NCBI GenBank assembly: GCA_034770075.1 | Contig: JAVJAP010000118.1 | Coordinates: 885,001 to 949,000, forward strand | Length of the DNA stretch: 64,000 nt | Direction: 5' to 3' | From: Aralia elata | Taxonomy: Eukaryota; Streptophyta; Magnoliopsida; Apiales; Araliaceae | Shown: positions 1 to 10,073 of the stretch, piece by piece | Layout of the letters: the number at the start of each line of letters is the position of its first letter | How positions within the stretch are numbered: the first letter of the stretch is position 1 | Made by a program: the position numbers and the translations under genes | Notes under the pieces: generated by a model | The model's input: only the letters and a program-made list of their open reading frames with translations | Databases searched by the model: none | Told to the model about the DNA's origin: nothing

Positions 1-628
1 ACATAGGACATTCTCTCCTTTTACTAGAAGTGGTAGATTCTTTATTGATCATTCACCTATCTCCATATATAACTTATTATACCCAATCATACCCTTTGAT
101 ATACCCTAAAGGTCTTAAGGGACATGTCAAAGTATAACTCATCATACACAAGATACTATGATGATCTCAAGTCCAAGGATCACTTGTACTACTATCACTA
201 GAGGAATTCCTATTGACAGGCGAGTAAAACTCCATTAGGTATTCCTTAGCGAGCCACGTTCAGTGAACTTATTCTCTAATAATCACCTACATACTTGCTT
301 TAGTGTCTCCACACAAATGATTATGAGATCAATCATCCTCTTCATAAGAGCAAGCAACGTATGTACTAATCTATCCGGATTCACTAATCCCCTTTTTAGT
401 AATCCAACGATTAGGAACAATTTTAGTTTGTGAGCTATCTAGAATTTAGATCTCATTAGCATGATCACCATCATGATTCTAAAAACATTGCTCAAAACTA
501 TGGGTTTATCACATTTAATATAACAGCACCATGTAGATAAAGTAAAATGCCTTTAACAAACAAATAAGATTACAAAGTATATGATACATCATATCAAATA
601 TGATTGGCTTGTGTGCATGCTACTTTCA
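1..628 (-). mobile_element. Copia LTR fragment (antisense)
   Basis: The stretch matches, base for base over long runs, the part of the Copia LTRs that ends at 43033 and 50481, including the shared terminal word ctactttca. Read in element sense it is the first ~630 nt of the LTR (U3 side). The LTR terminus falls at 628 and gag sequence of the neighbouring Gypsy-1 begins at once, so this Copia copy was inserted in that gag. The next five bases, gagag (629-633), are the probable target duplication, but the other side lies outside the window. No coding potential. Confidence 0.85.
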
Positions 629-1220
629 GAGAGACCAATTCCTACCCCTGAATACTTCATGGCTAGCAAGGGATAACCTAAAGCGGTTGAAACAGACGGG
701 CTCTGTGCGAGACTACGTGAAGGAATTCAGCTCTTTGATGTTGGACATCAAAAAAATGTCTGAGGAAGACAAACTGTTCAACTTCCTCTCGGGCATGCAA
801 CAATAGGCGCAGACGGAGTTGCGTAGGTAGGGTGTCAAAGACTTGCCTACGGTAATTGCTACGACGGATGGCCTCATTGACTACAAATATGCTGGAACCA
901 GTGGAGTTGACAACAACAATAACAAAAAGAAGCAGACTGGTAAGAAGGATAAGAGTAGTTTCAAGGATGGGAGGAGAAAGGACAAAAATCACAAGAAAGG
1001 CGGAGACAATCAGTTTAAGCCTAAAGGTGATGCTCAGTCCAAGGACAGGAGCAAAGGCTGCTTCTTGTGTGGCGGTCCCCATCGAATGAAGGAATGCCCC
1101 AAGCGTGAGCTTGTAAATGCTATTGTTGCAGGAGACTCGAAGAGCAGAGAAGGAACATCAGATGGTCCTAAAATGAACCCTCTGCAGTTGTTGGGTGCTT
1201 TGCAGACCCAAAAGACATAG
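629..1220 (+). pseudogene. gag: Gypsy-1 gag (partial, broken)
   Basis: This encodes the C-terminal half of a Ty3/Gypsy capsid-nucleocapsid protein, which would package element RNA in cytoplasmic virus-like particles. It contains the capsid segment GSVRDYVKEFSSLMLDI, a Lys/Asn-rich basic linker and one CCHC zinc knuckle, CFLCGGPHRMKEC, at about 1060-1100. The N-terminus is absent. An in-frame TAG at 804-806 sits where this gag family usually has Trp, and another TAG lies at 1218-1220. The frame is otherwise open and runs straight into the protease region. Identification as gag is firm; the finer clade is not. Confidence 0.85.
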
Positions 1221-3150
1221 ACCCTTACTCCACGCGGGTTGATGTACGTGACCGTGGTTGTCAACGGTAAGGAAGTACTAGCTATGGTTGATACTAGTGC
1301 TACTAACAACTTTGTTGCAGAAAGGGAAGTGGACAATCTGAAATTAGACTTGCGTGAGGTAGCAAGTAAAATCAAGGCTGTAAACTTAGAGGCCCAACCA
1401 ATTCGAGGCACATCGGTGGCAGATTTGAAGGTTGGTCCATGGGAGGGAAAGTGCAGCTTGATGGCCGTTCTGTTGGATGACTTTAACCTGATCTTAGGGA
1501 TGAATTTTCTAATGACGACAAGATGCATGGTGATGCCTCATCTAGGTGGATTATTGATCACGGATGAGAAAATGTCGGGATATGTGGAAGCTATATACCC
1601 AAACATGGAGAAGAAGAATGGCAAGCAGAAAGTTGGCTTGTTGTCGGCTATGCAGCTAGAGACTGGGCTCAAGCGTGGTGAGGAGACCTACTTATGTGCC
1701 TTGATAGAGATCAAGCCTGGTCAGACTCAAGAAGTGCCAGATGTTGTGGGTAAGTTGCTGGATGAATTCAACAGTGTGATGCCTCCAGAATTACCAAAGA
1801 CTCTTCCTCCAAGACGTGGCGTAGACCATAAGATTGAATTGGAGCCGGGTGCAAAACCCCCTTCTCAAGCCCCATACAGGATGTTGCCTTCTAAGCTAGT
1901 GGAATTGTGGAAACAGCTGACTGAGTTGCTGGATTCAGGTTTTCTGTAACCATCGAAAGCTCCTTATGGTGCTCCAGTAATGTTTCAGAGGAAGCATGAT
2001 GGCTCTTTGAGGATGTGTGTGGACTATCGTGCACTGAATAAGGTTACTATCAAAAACAAGTACCCTATTCCTAATGTTGCAGATTTGTTCGATCGTTTAT
2101 CAAAGGCCAAATACTTTACCAAGTTGGACTTGAGATCGGGATACTGGCAAGTGAGGATTGTCGTTGGTGATGAAGCCAAAACGACGTGTGTAACAAGGTA
2201 TGGTTCGTATGAATTCCTTGTAATGTCGTTTGGCTTAACCAATGCCCCCGCCACATTCTGTAATCTTATGAGCAATATATTTTATGATTATCTAGATAGG
2301 TTTGTTGTTGTATATCTAGATGATATAGTGGTATATAGTGAAACCTTAGATGGACATCTTCAACATCTTAGGTTGGTATTCCAAAAGCTAAAGGAATACC
2401 AGTTATTTGTAAAGAAGGAGAAATGTGAATTTTGCAGGACAGAGATAATGTTCCTTGGACACTGGATTAGCCAAACAAGGGTTAGAATGGACGAGAGAAA
2501 AGTCCGGGCCATTGTGGAATGGTCTGCTCCTACAAAAGTTTCAGAACTGAGATCATTTTTGGGATTGGAAAATTACTACCGCAAATTCATCAAAGGCTAT
2601 TCAAAGAAAGTTGCTGCCTTGACTAATTTGCTCAAAAAGGAAAGGAAGTGGGAATGGACAGCGGAATGTCAAGAAGCTTTTGACGAGTTGAAAGAAGCTG
2701 TGTCATCCGAACCCGTGTTGAAACTCCCTGACTTCGAGAGTCCTTTTGAAGTCCATACTGATGCGTCGGACAGGGCTATTGGTGGGGTGCTTGTGCAAGA
2801 CAACAATCTTGTTGCCTACGAGAGCCGAAAACTGAAGGATGCTGAGCAGAGGTATAGTACTCATGAAAAAGAAATGACTGCAGTGGTGCATTGCTTAGAA
2901 ACCTGGAAGCATTACTTGCTGGGTACGAAGTTTGTGGTTGTAACTGACAATGTGGCTAATACTTACTTCAAAACTCAGAAGAAGCTGACTCCAAAGCAGG
3001 CTCACTGGCAGGAATTCTTGGCGGAGTTTGACTTCGTATGGGTGCACAAACCAGGGAAGCAGAATTTAGTTGCTGATGCATTGAGCAGGAAAGTAGTGCA
3101 AGAATTTGTTGCTGCTTTGACAGTGGTCGAAACAGAGTTCCTGGATAAGA
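1221..3150 (+). pseudogene. pol: Gypsy-1 pol: protease, RT, RNase H
   Basis: This continues gag in the same frame. The aspartic protease is at about 1250-1560; its active site reads DTS (AMVDTSATNNF) instead of DTG, a missing key glycine. A TAA at 1947-1949 separates it from the reverse transcriptase (about 1950-2480), which keeps MCVDYRALNK, the first palm aspartate in KLDLRSGYWQ and YLDDIVVYS. RNase H follows (VHTDASDRAIGGVL near 2755, ending at VADALSRK near 3085). The product would copy element RNA into cDNA. The stop and the damaged protease site make it inactive. Confidence 0.88.
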
Positions 3151-4554
3151 TCAAGGAACAATCCAAAAGTGATATTGTATACCAAAGACTTCGGGCGCAA
3201 GTGCAGGAAGGCCTGGTTCGAAGATATTGGGTTGAAAATGAGTTGCTGTATGTAAAGGGTGGTAGGCTATATGTTCTTTATGGAGGGGAACTGAGGAGGC
3301 AGATCATGCAGGAGACGCATGATACGAAGTGGGCTGGTCATCCGAGCATTGAAAGAATGTTTGCATTATTGTCTCACTCCTACTACTGGCCGAAAATGGA
3401 AAACGACGTTGAGGCGTACGTCAAGTCTTATCTCGTGTGCCAAGTGGACAAGCTTGAGAAGAAAAGTCAAGCAGGTCTGTTGCAGCCTCTTCCCATTCCT
3501 GACAGACCCTGGCAGTCAGTATCAATGGATTTTATTTTCGGATTGCCGAAGGTTGATGGGATGAGATCAATTTTTATAGTGGTTGATCATTTTTCCAAGT
3601 ATGCGGTGTTTATCCCCGCACCCTAGCAGATGTGGCTGCTGGATTGTTTTTCAAAAACGTTGTGAAATACTTTGGGTTGCCTGAGGATATCATAAGTGAT
3701 CGAGATACTCGGCTTACGGGAAGATTTTGGACTGTGTTATTTGGTTTAATTGGATCTAAATTAAAGTTCAGCATAGCAAATCACCCGTAAACAGATGGCC
3801 AGACCGAACAATGAATCAGTTGCTGGAGGAGTATCTGCGACATTATGTGACTGCAAGTCAGAAAAATTGGCTGGAATTGTTAGAACCAGCGCAGTTTCGC
3901 TATAACTTGCATCAATCTTCTGCAACATGTATGAGTCCCTTTGAGTTGAGTATGGGTTATCAGCCGAGGACTCCGAATGATGTGGCGGTGCAGCGTACTG
4001 GAGGTAATTGCCATGCTGCATATAGATTTGCAAGGTCTAGAACAGAGTTGCTTGTGGAAGCACATGACAGTCTGAGCAAAGCAGTGAGGCGGATGAAAAA
4101 GTATGCAGATGCGCATAGGAGGCCACTAGAGTTCAAAGTGGGAGACATGGTGTTGCTGAAGCTGACACCACAGATCTGGAAGAAGATCAGAAGTAAGACT
4201 GTGCATAAAGGATTGGTTCCAAAGTATAACGGTCCCTTTGAAGTACTAAAGAAAGTCGGGGCAGTGGCTTACAGGCTGAAACTTCTGGACAGATTGAAAG
4301 TTCATCCAACGTTTCATGTCAATTACCTGAAACATTTTCAGCAGGAGTTACTTGATGCTGGTCGGAAACAAGTCAAGAGGGGTCCGCTGGTAATCAGGAA
4401 ACAGTTTGATAAAGATGTCGAGAGGATTCTATCTCACAGGACCGAAGGTCAGAGTAAGAAAAATCGAAGGACAGATTATCTTGTGCATTGGAAAGGTGAA
4501 AACGAGGTAGAAGCGAGTTAGGAACGTGATGTGACTTTGTGGCAGTTTGAGAGA
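3151..4554 (+). pseudogene. pol: Gypsy-1 integrase with chromodomain (broken)
   Basis: The HHCC zinc region at about 3310-3450 has lost the first cysteine of its final pair (SYLVCQ). The catalytic core shows SMDFIFGLP, then a stop at 3624-3626, a change of frame, SDRDTRLTG near 3700, another stop at about 3789 and a second frame change near 3805. The C-terminal part (3811-4521) contains the integrase tail and a chromodomain (DYLVHWKGENEVEAS). A TAG at 4519-4521 interrupts the chromodomain where Trp is usual, and reading continues with ERDVTLWQF. Chromodomains of this class steer integration toward heterochromatin. Non-functional as read. Confidence 0.85.
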
Positions 4555-4605
4555 TAGATTGCTGAGTATTGGGAACACCCTCCGACGAGGACATCGGGCT
4601 TTTCT

Positions 4606-4618
4606 AGTGGGGGTGGTT
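4606..4618 (+). other. Gypsy-1 polypurine tract
   Basis: Purine-rich agtgggggtggtt immediately upstream of the LTR start tgttagcc. This is the expected plus-strand DNA primer site. Confidence 0.7.
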
Positions 4619-5873
4619 TGTTAGCCCCTTAATGGGTTAACATGGTTTGGCATGCTGAATTGCCAGGAGGCGTGCCATACATTTGGTTCTTGACACTTAA
4701 AATTGTGGAGTAAGGCTGAGCTTGGCTAAACTTGTATATCCAGGGGGTATACACAATGATTCCTCGAGCAGGCCGGATGTCTATTGCTGGCACTTTGGAA
4801 ATTTTCATAAGTGCTACTAAAGAGGAGGGGTGGTCCGTGAAGTCCACCCGAGCGATGGGCAGGTTGTCATGGCCGATGCATGCGGAGCAATGGGGCATTG
4901 TTGGGCTCCTCTAAAAACAATGCTAGCATATGGATTGGGCTTGGATGGAATCAAAAGACCTATCATGAGTTGGGCATGATCAGGCAAGAACGTGACTGTG
5001 CGTGGGCATGTTCTTCGTGAGCAGCACCTTGGACAAGTGCATGGCTTGATTGGAATTTCGTGTGGGCTGGTTGACAAAAGCTTTGGGCTACATGTTGGAT
5101 AGATTCGTGGGCTGAGACACCAAAGATGTGGGCTGACTTCGTGGGTTGGCATATGTTGAGCTGGATGGACTGATTACTAAGCTGGAAGCTGTTGTGGGCA
5201 GATGACTCCATCAGCAAAACGTGGAACACGTGGGTGGCTTCAAATTCGAATGGAAAGAACATGGGAGCCATTCAAACCTATCAGTAGGCAGAAGTGGCTA
5301 GGCAGGCTAGGCATTTTGAATTCAAATGCTGGGCAGACTTATTGGGAGCAGTTGGCTAGTTTGACTTCAAATGCTGGCAACCTTTAGTGGAGAGCTGTTG
5401 GGTTGTCTGTTGAGTGCTTTGAATTCGTGGGCTATGAAGGTTTGAAATTCAAATGCTTGACATGAGCGGGAAATTCCCTTGGCAGTTGGGGGTGTCAGCT
5501 GCATGTCTATAAATATACATTGCTAGGCTTGTGTAAAGGGAAGCACATATACAATAGAGAGTATTATGCAGATACACATACACTGTTAGGGCGAGAGACA
5601 AACAGACAAGTGAGAGGCACACATTTGTGTGAGTTCTGTGAGTCCCCTGTAGTCAATGTATTCCTTTGTATTGAGAGAGCAATAAAAGGTTGAGACGTTG
5701 TCTTGTAAAGATTGGCTTTGTGTGCTTGTGTGGCTGTATTCTCTGTGCTTTGCATTTACTTTGTGTGCAGGTGTAAGAAGAAAGTGCTGACTGGTTTGAG
5801 TGAGCAAGCCAGTGCATCACAGGTAGGGTATTTGACGCGAAAAATTCAGTGTCAGTTTGTAGACCCTGTGACA
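4619..5873 (+). repeat. Gypsy-1 3' LTR
   Basis: It begins tgttagcccc after the polypurine tract and ends ctgtgaca, giving TG...CA ends and ~1255 bp. A TATA-like box lies at 5507-5516. No partner LTR is in the window, so the right end is set by TG/CA and by the abrupt start of opposite-strand gag. No GC-rich palindrome cluster was seen, unlike most other elements here. Short open frames inside it look like chance. Confidence 0.75.
5507..5516 (+). promoter_or_regulatory. TATA box in Gypsy-1 LTR
   Basis: ctataaatat is placed as expected between U3 and R of the LTR, about 370 bp before the LTR end. Confidence 0.55.
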
Positions 5874-6775
5874 GTTTCCATGATGAACTCGGATTTGACA
5901 TTGATCGTTGGCTACCTCTCCTCTTAAGCTGCTTCTCAATCTTGATAGCCATGTGTACCATATCCTCCAATACCACATAATGTTGTCGTTCTACGAGGTC
6001 TGAAATCTCCCAATTTATTCCCGCCGAAAATCTGGCCATTGTTGCTTCGCTATCCTCATTGATGTTTTCCCTAGCTAACAACATCTCCATCTCCTTGTAA
6101 TAGTCCTCTACACTCCGGCTACCTTGTTTCAAACTTTGTAGACTCCGAACTAACTCACGGTGATAGTAGTCTAGTACAAATCTTTTTTTTCATAACTGTC
6201 TTCATCTTATCCCAAGTTACAATTGGTCGTTCTCCGCACCTTCTCCGGCTGATCATTAGCTGATCCCACCAAGTAACTGCATAAGCTGAAAACTCTGTAG
6301 CGGCAAGTTTGACTTTCTTGAGTTCTGAATAGTTGTGACATTCAAAAACCCACTCCATCTTCTTCTCCCACTCTAAGTATGCCTCAGGATCATTCCTCCC
6401 TTGGAAAGCTGGAATCTTCATTTTGATGCTATCCAAATTACCATCTTCTCTATCCCTACCGCCTTTATCCCTTGCTCCTCGCCTCCTATGGATAAAGTCA
6501 GATTCACGGTCTTCTTCTTCACTAAATCCCCCTTCATAGTAATTTTCCTCTTGTCTAGCTTCTCTTTGATGCGTTCTTCCGTGCTGACGTGCCCCATGAG
6601 GATGTTGAGACTGGGGTCCTTGGGACGCACTCATTTGGTCGAAACGCTCATTCACTTGCTCCATCGCCGTATCCAACTTTCTAGTTAATCCTTTCATCAT
6701 AGCTTCCATCACAAATTTTGGATCAAACTTTGCTGGAGGATCTTCCATAACACCTTTATCTTTCGTACTAGACAT
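5874..6775 (-). pseudogene. gag: Gypsy-2 gag (partial, frameshifted)
   Basis: The ATG at 6775 (MSSTKDKGVMEDPPAKF) follows the leader. The N-terminal ~130 residues are charged and Gln/Arg-rich. The capsid domain starts near KIPAFQGRNDPEAYLEWE and includes AVTWWDQL. A run of eight T on the plus strand (6183-6190) shifts the frame; one base fewer would join it to the downstream segment QGSRSVEDYYKEME (6132 downward). Gag continues to about 5880, where Gypsy-1 LTR sequence replaces it, so the zinc knuckle is lost. The family is clearly Ty3/Gypsy; its clade is uncertain. Confidence 0.85.
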
Positions 6776-7166
6776 TTTTCCTGCACAATAGAGGTTAGTA
6801 GCAAAATATTTTCCTCACCACTCCCTTACGTGTTTCGCTCTATCAATGTTTCACTCGTGTATCACTCAATAGGCTTTTTCCCTCGAATGATCTCACAACT
6901 AAGCCTTTTACCTCTAAATATTCTCTCTAATAGGTTCTTTTCGAATTTACCTAGCAAAATCCTCGGTTTTACTAATCAATTCAAAATAACTTATCACAAA
7001 CAACTATAGTAGGTATAAATATAAGTACCAACGATCTCGATTACAGAATTGAAGATGAAATCTACGAACAAATTGAAATAACTGAAATAAAATTTTCTAT
7101 ACTCTTTTTTTTTACTCACAAATCCAACGATACAATAAAGATAGATACTTAGCTAGAAAACGCAGC
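6776..7166 (-). other. Gypsy-2 untranslated leader
   Basis: About 390 bp of AT-rich leader between PBS and gag ATG. It is similar to the leader of the related element at 22736-23188 (shared cacgtaagggagtg). No ORF or other signal seen. Confidence 0.65.
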
Positions 7167-7178
7167 TCTGATACCAAA
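7167..7178 (-). other. Primer binding site, initiator tRNA-Met type
   Basis: The minus strand reads TGGTATCAGAGC two bases inside the LTR end, the standard plant PBS complementary to the 3' end of initiator tRNA-Met. Confidence 0.9.
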
Positions 7179-7180
7179 TG

Positions 7181-8115
7181 ATAGACTCCACGGCACGCTT
7201 GCGTGAGGTGGTCATCGCCCGGATCGTTTCTAGTAAAGCAAATTGATGGACTCTTTCAAAATCTTAACCCAACGTCTAATCTGAAGACGAGAATCTTGAT
7301 ATATTCGATCAAGCAATTGAATTTCGCGTAGGATGGAACACCAACAACACTTAGACCCTCGTTTAGATGGAAAACGATAATCTCCGTATGATTGTATGAT
7401 GCGATAGAATAACGCCACACATAACTATAAATCTCAAAGAAAAACTAAGAAAACTACTTAGAAATCCTTCAAAGAACCAAAAGTAGAGAATAACTCTCAA
7501 GTATGAATAAACTCAGAATATTATTGAATTGTTGTTTGATTACAAGCATGAAACTTATTTATACTAGCTATGAAACCCTAAAATCCATAAAGGAAATAAC
7601 AATTCATTTGGAATCAAAATCCTATCTTAAAATATCCTAATTACAATAGAATTATGAAAATTATACTGAAATCCCAAAAATTAAGGAAAGAAATTTGATA
7701 AAATCTTCAAAAATGCGTTCCTCGAATTCCGTGCCACGTGACCGGCGCGGGGCGCACTAGAAAATGTAAAGGAATGGCGCGGTGCGCGCCAGGCATGCAG
7801 AAACTCAAAGCGGCTTGGCGCGGGGCGCGCTATACTCCTGTATGACCAGCGCGGGGCGCACCGGGCTGGAATTTTTGGCCTTCTTGACTAGTTCCCAATT
7901 CTCGACTTGGAATACAAAATAACATATTCACAAGCTTAGACTCCAACTCCAAAACCTTCATCCTGGAATCTTCATCCTTTCAAGCTTCTTGAATCAATCC
8001 TTTAATCCCCTCCTTGAAGCGTTTAGCCCGAGCTCTCGTCACAGGTCCAACTGGAACTTGCACCGAATTCGCCCCATAGCTCTCATCCTTGTCCAAGCTA
8101 TGCATGTCCTCATCA
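7181..8115 (-). repeat. Gypsy-2 LTR
   Basis: 935 bp. In element sense it starts tgatgaggac and ends gagtctatca, the same ends as the LTRs at 23203, 25812 and 54335. A minus-strand TATA box (tataaataag) lies at about 7554-7563. A GC-rich four-unit module lies upstream of it at 7743-7863. It is closest to the 54335 LTR in the region after the tgccgtggagtctatca end, and more distant from the 23203 and 25812 copies. Confidence 0.85.
7743..7863 (-). repeat. Four-unit GC-rich motif cluster in LTR
   Basis: Four near-copies of ggcgcggggcgcgct lie at about 7743-7757, 7774-7791, 7814-7831 and 7846-7863, separated by 15-25 bp of ordinary sequence. In element sense they lie upstream of the TATA box, in U3. 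Confidence 0.8.
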
Positions 8116-9339
8116 ACTATGATGATCACTTACAAATTCAACAAGTGCTAAAGAATTTTCCCAAGTGTTGACAAAACTCGGAATATCATCAAAACAAATA
8201 TTATCATATTTCCCCATGAAAGAATGCAAAAGATGATTTAACATGAAAACATTTAATGCATTAGTTAATCCCAACGATTTAACTAAACATGTATGCAAAC
8301 CATATCTCAATCCAATCTGATGATAATCACTTTTCAAATCAATACCAAATGACAGTAATTCTTTCCCATTCAAAACAACATTCTCAAAATGATGCAATGA
8401 TAACAACTTTAATGGAAAGACATTACCAAATGATAGTAAATCATGCAAAGAAGATTTCTCTACTGAAGAATCATGATCACTACCATTACCAATTAACAAC
8501 ATGCCATGTAAAGATTGATTAACATCAAATCCTAATTCAATATGTGAATGAAAAACCCTAGAATGAGTTTCATGCAAGTACAAATGTTGAAAACGAAAAT
8601 ACCCACAATAATCACTAGAATAAATTCTACGAAGATATGCACTTTGACAATGAGAATTTACTAAATGATAGTAAGAATATTGACAATTAGAATATAACGC
8701 ATGCTTATAAACTAACTCAACAAATATCAAATATCCTCCATAGTTTATGATAAAGACGATTTTACCCTCAAAATAGCCAAACATAAATTTATCCATGGAA
8801 GCATGCAAAACATGTTTTAAATAACTCATGAAAATACTAGATGCATTAGTTAATCTAACAGAGATAACTATCCACCTATACAATTCACATGTTAACACAA
8901 TTTCCCATTTATCACAATATCTCATGCTATATTGACTAGGCAATATCATCACATGGTCATCACCTAATGTAGACAAAACATAAGCACTATGCAATTTATC
9001 AAACATATTATCTAAGTAAAGAAAACGATACTTGTTTACCGATTCAAAATCAACGCACAAGCTCAACGACTTTCCCTCCTTAGGTACTACGATCTCATGA
9101 ATAGCACATGTACTAATGCTTTCTCCAACGATACCCGCTTTGATGAAGTTGGACTCCATCAACTCTCCAACCTATCTTGGTAACTCCGTCGTCTCCTCGG
9201 GAATACTACAAGCTGGCTGATGTGGAATGATAGCTCGGGGTATATCCTCAATCACCTGTATAAGAGAAACAACAGAACTAGACAAAGAAGAGTTAATCTG
9301 GTTAGTATTCAAAAGCGCCGTCTTATACGAATGTACAGT

Positions 9340-9560
9340 CATTGGATTTTCAAAATATAACTCACTTTCCAACTCACTCTCCTCTCTTTTTTCACTCTTA
9401 CTCTCCACTGTTTCTTTCTCTCGTTTATTTTCACTCTCATTCTTTTTATTCTCTCGTTTCTTTTCATTCTCTTTTTCACACTCAATCTTTTTTTCAATTT
9501 CTTTTTCACTTTCTTTTTGTCGTTCAATTTCTTGCTCTTGATCACAATCTTTTCGTACAA
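9340..9560 (-). repeat. Lys/Glu-rich low-complexity coding repeat
   Basis: The plus strand is pyrimidine-rich (repeats of ttctttttcactc type). The minus strand encodes alternating Glu/Lys runs (EKEIEKKIECEKENEKK), probably a charged coiled coil or single helix inside the fusion frame. Confidence 0.75.
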
Positions 9561-10068
9561 TCACTAAATCTTCATGAACTTCATCATGTACACTAGAACC
9601 TAACAATTCTCCTTGGATTGCATGTTCTCTTACATCTTCTTCCTCCTGCGGCTGATCTTGCTCTTTTTGTGCCTTAAGAGTGACTCGTTGTGGTTTCGAA
9701 TGATCATCCTTTAACTCATTAAACGTTCTCATGATGTCCTCAAATGATGCCGATTTAATATACACCCTAGGAGTTTCTCTTTGCTGTCTCCACTGCAAAT
9801 CTTCATTCCTACGAACCTTCTTTTCATTATCACAAGTTGAATACCTTGAAGGTTGCTCTACATGTTTCGGAGATGCATGTTCATTCCTCCTACTAGGTTG
9901 TATTGGAGCATACCGCTTTCTCATAACGGTTTTCAACTCTTTCCACGTCTCGATCGGATGTTCTCCATATTTTCTCCTATCACATTCAAATTGAGCCCAC
10001 TATGTTGCTGCATGTCCTGAAAAATCTAGAACTGCAAGTTTGAACTTCTTCTGCCCGGAATAATTATG

Positions 10069-10073
10069 ATAGC
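10069..10073. repeat. Target site duplication atagc (left)
   Basis: atagc directly precedes the Gypsy-3 end tgtgacgccc and recurs at 22592-22596 directly after the other end. Confidence 0.9.

Larger units (their letters stand above)
629..5873 (+). mobile_element. Gypsy-1: 5'-truncated Ty3/Gypsy chromovirus
   Basis: Plus-strand order is gag fragment, protease, reverse transcriptase, RNase H, integrase, chromodomain, polypurine tract and 3' LTR, the order of Ty3/Gypsy chromoviruses. The 5' LTR, PBS and first part of gag are missing because the Copia LTR at 1-628 interrupts it. gag through the first half of integrase lies in one reading frame with stops at 804, 1218, 1947 and 3624; two frame changes follow near 3626 and 3805. 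The exact clade (Galadriel, Reina or CRM) cannot be settled by eye. At its right end it abuts minus-strand Gypsy-2 gag, so it most likely inserted into that element. Confidence 0.85.
5874..8115 (-). mobile_element. Gypsy-2 fragment: LTR, PBS, leader and gag
   Basis: On the minus strand the order is LTR (8115 to 7181), PBS (7178 to 7167), leader and gag (6775 downward). Gag is cut off by the end of the Gypsy-1 LTR at 5873/5874. The rest of pol and the 3' LTR are missing. The outer side of the LTR touches the gag/RT-derived frame of the related non-autonomous element. Either Gypsy-2 inserted there or the two share this LTR through recombination. No TSD can be tested because the far end is lost. 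Confidence 0.8.
8116..10073 (-). pseudogene. Non-autonomous Gypsy gag/degenerate-RT fusion frame
   Basis: One minus-strand frame runs from 10073 to the LTR edge with a single TAG at 9172-9174. In order: a gag capsid segment (KKFKLAVLDFSGHAAT, KTVMRKRYAPIQPSRRN); a Lys/Glu repeat of ~70 residues (9560 to 9340) where zinc knuckle and protease would be; then RT-derived sequence. RT copy 1 (about 9160-8712) follows the usual order but has STLGDD where the first catalytic Asp motif belongs and GYFEGK where YxDD belongs. An unrecognised His/Ser/Tyr-rich stretch follows. RT copy 2 (about 8360-8116) keeps GIDLKSDYHQI and CFDD but lacks a block between them. RNase H and integrase are absent. It is probably a non-autonomous element protein of unknown role. 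Confidence 0.7.

Noticed and set aside
4740..4760. Near-palindrome gtatatccagggggtatac in Gypsy-1 LTR as a GC module
   Set aside because: A single copy with AT-rich arms, unlike the clustered GC-rich units of the other families.
4629..5387. Several ORFs of 60-111 codons within 4629-5387
   Set aside because: They lie within the Gypsy-1 LTR, on both strands and overlapping, with no recognisable motif.
5653..5880. C-terminal extension of the Gypsy-2 gag frame
   Set aside because: From about 5873 downward the frame runs through Gypsy-1 LTR sequence; the extra residues are a chance readthrough of the junction.
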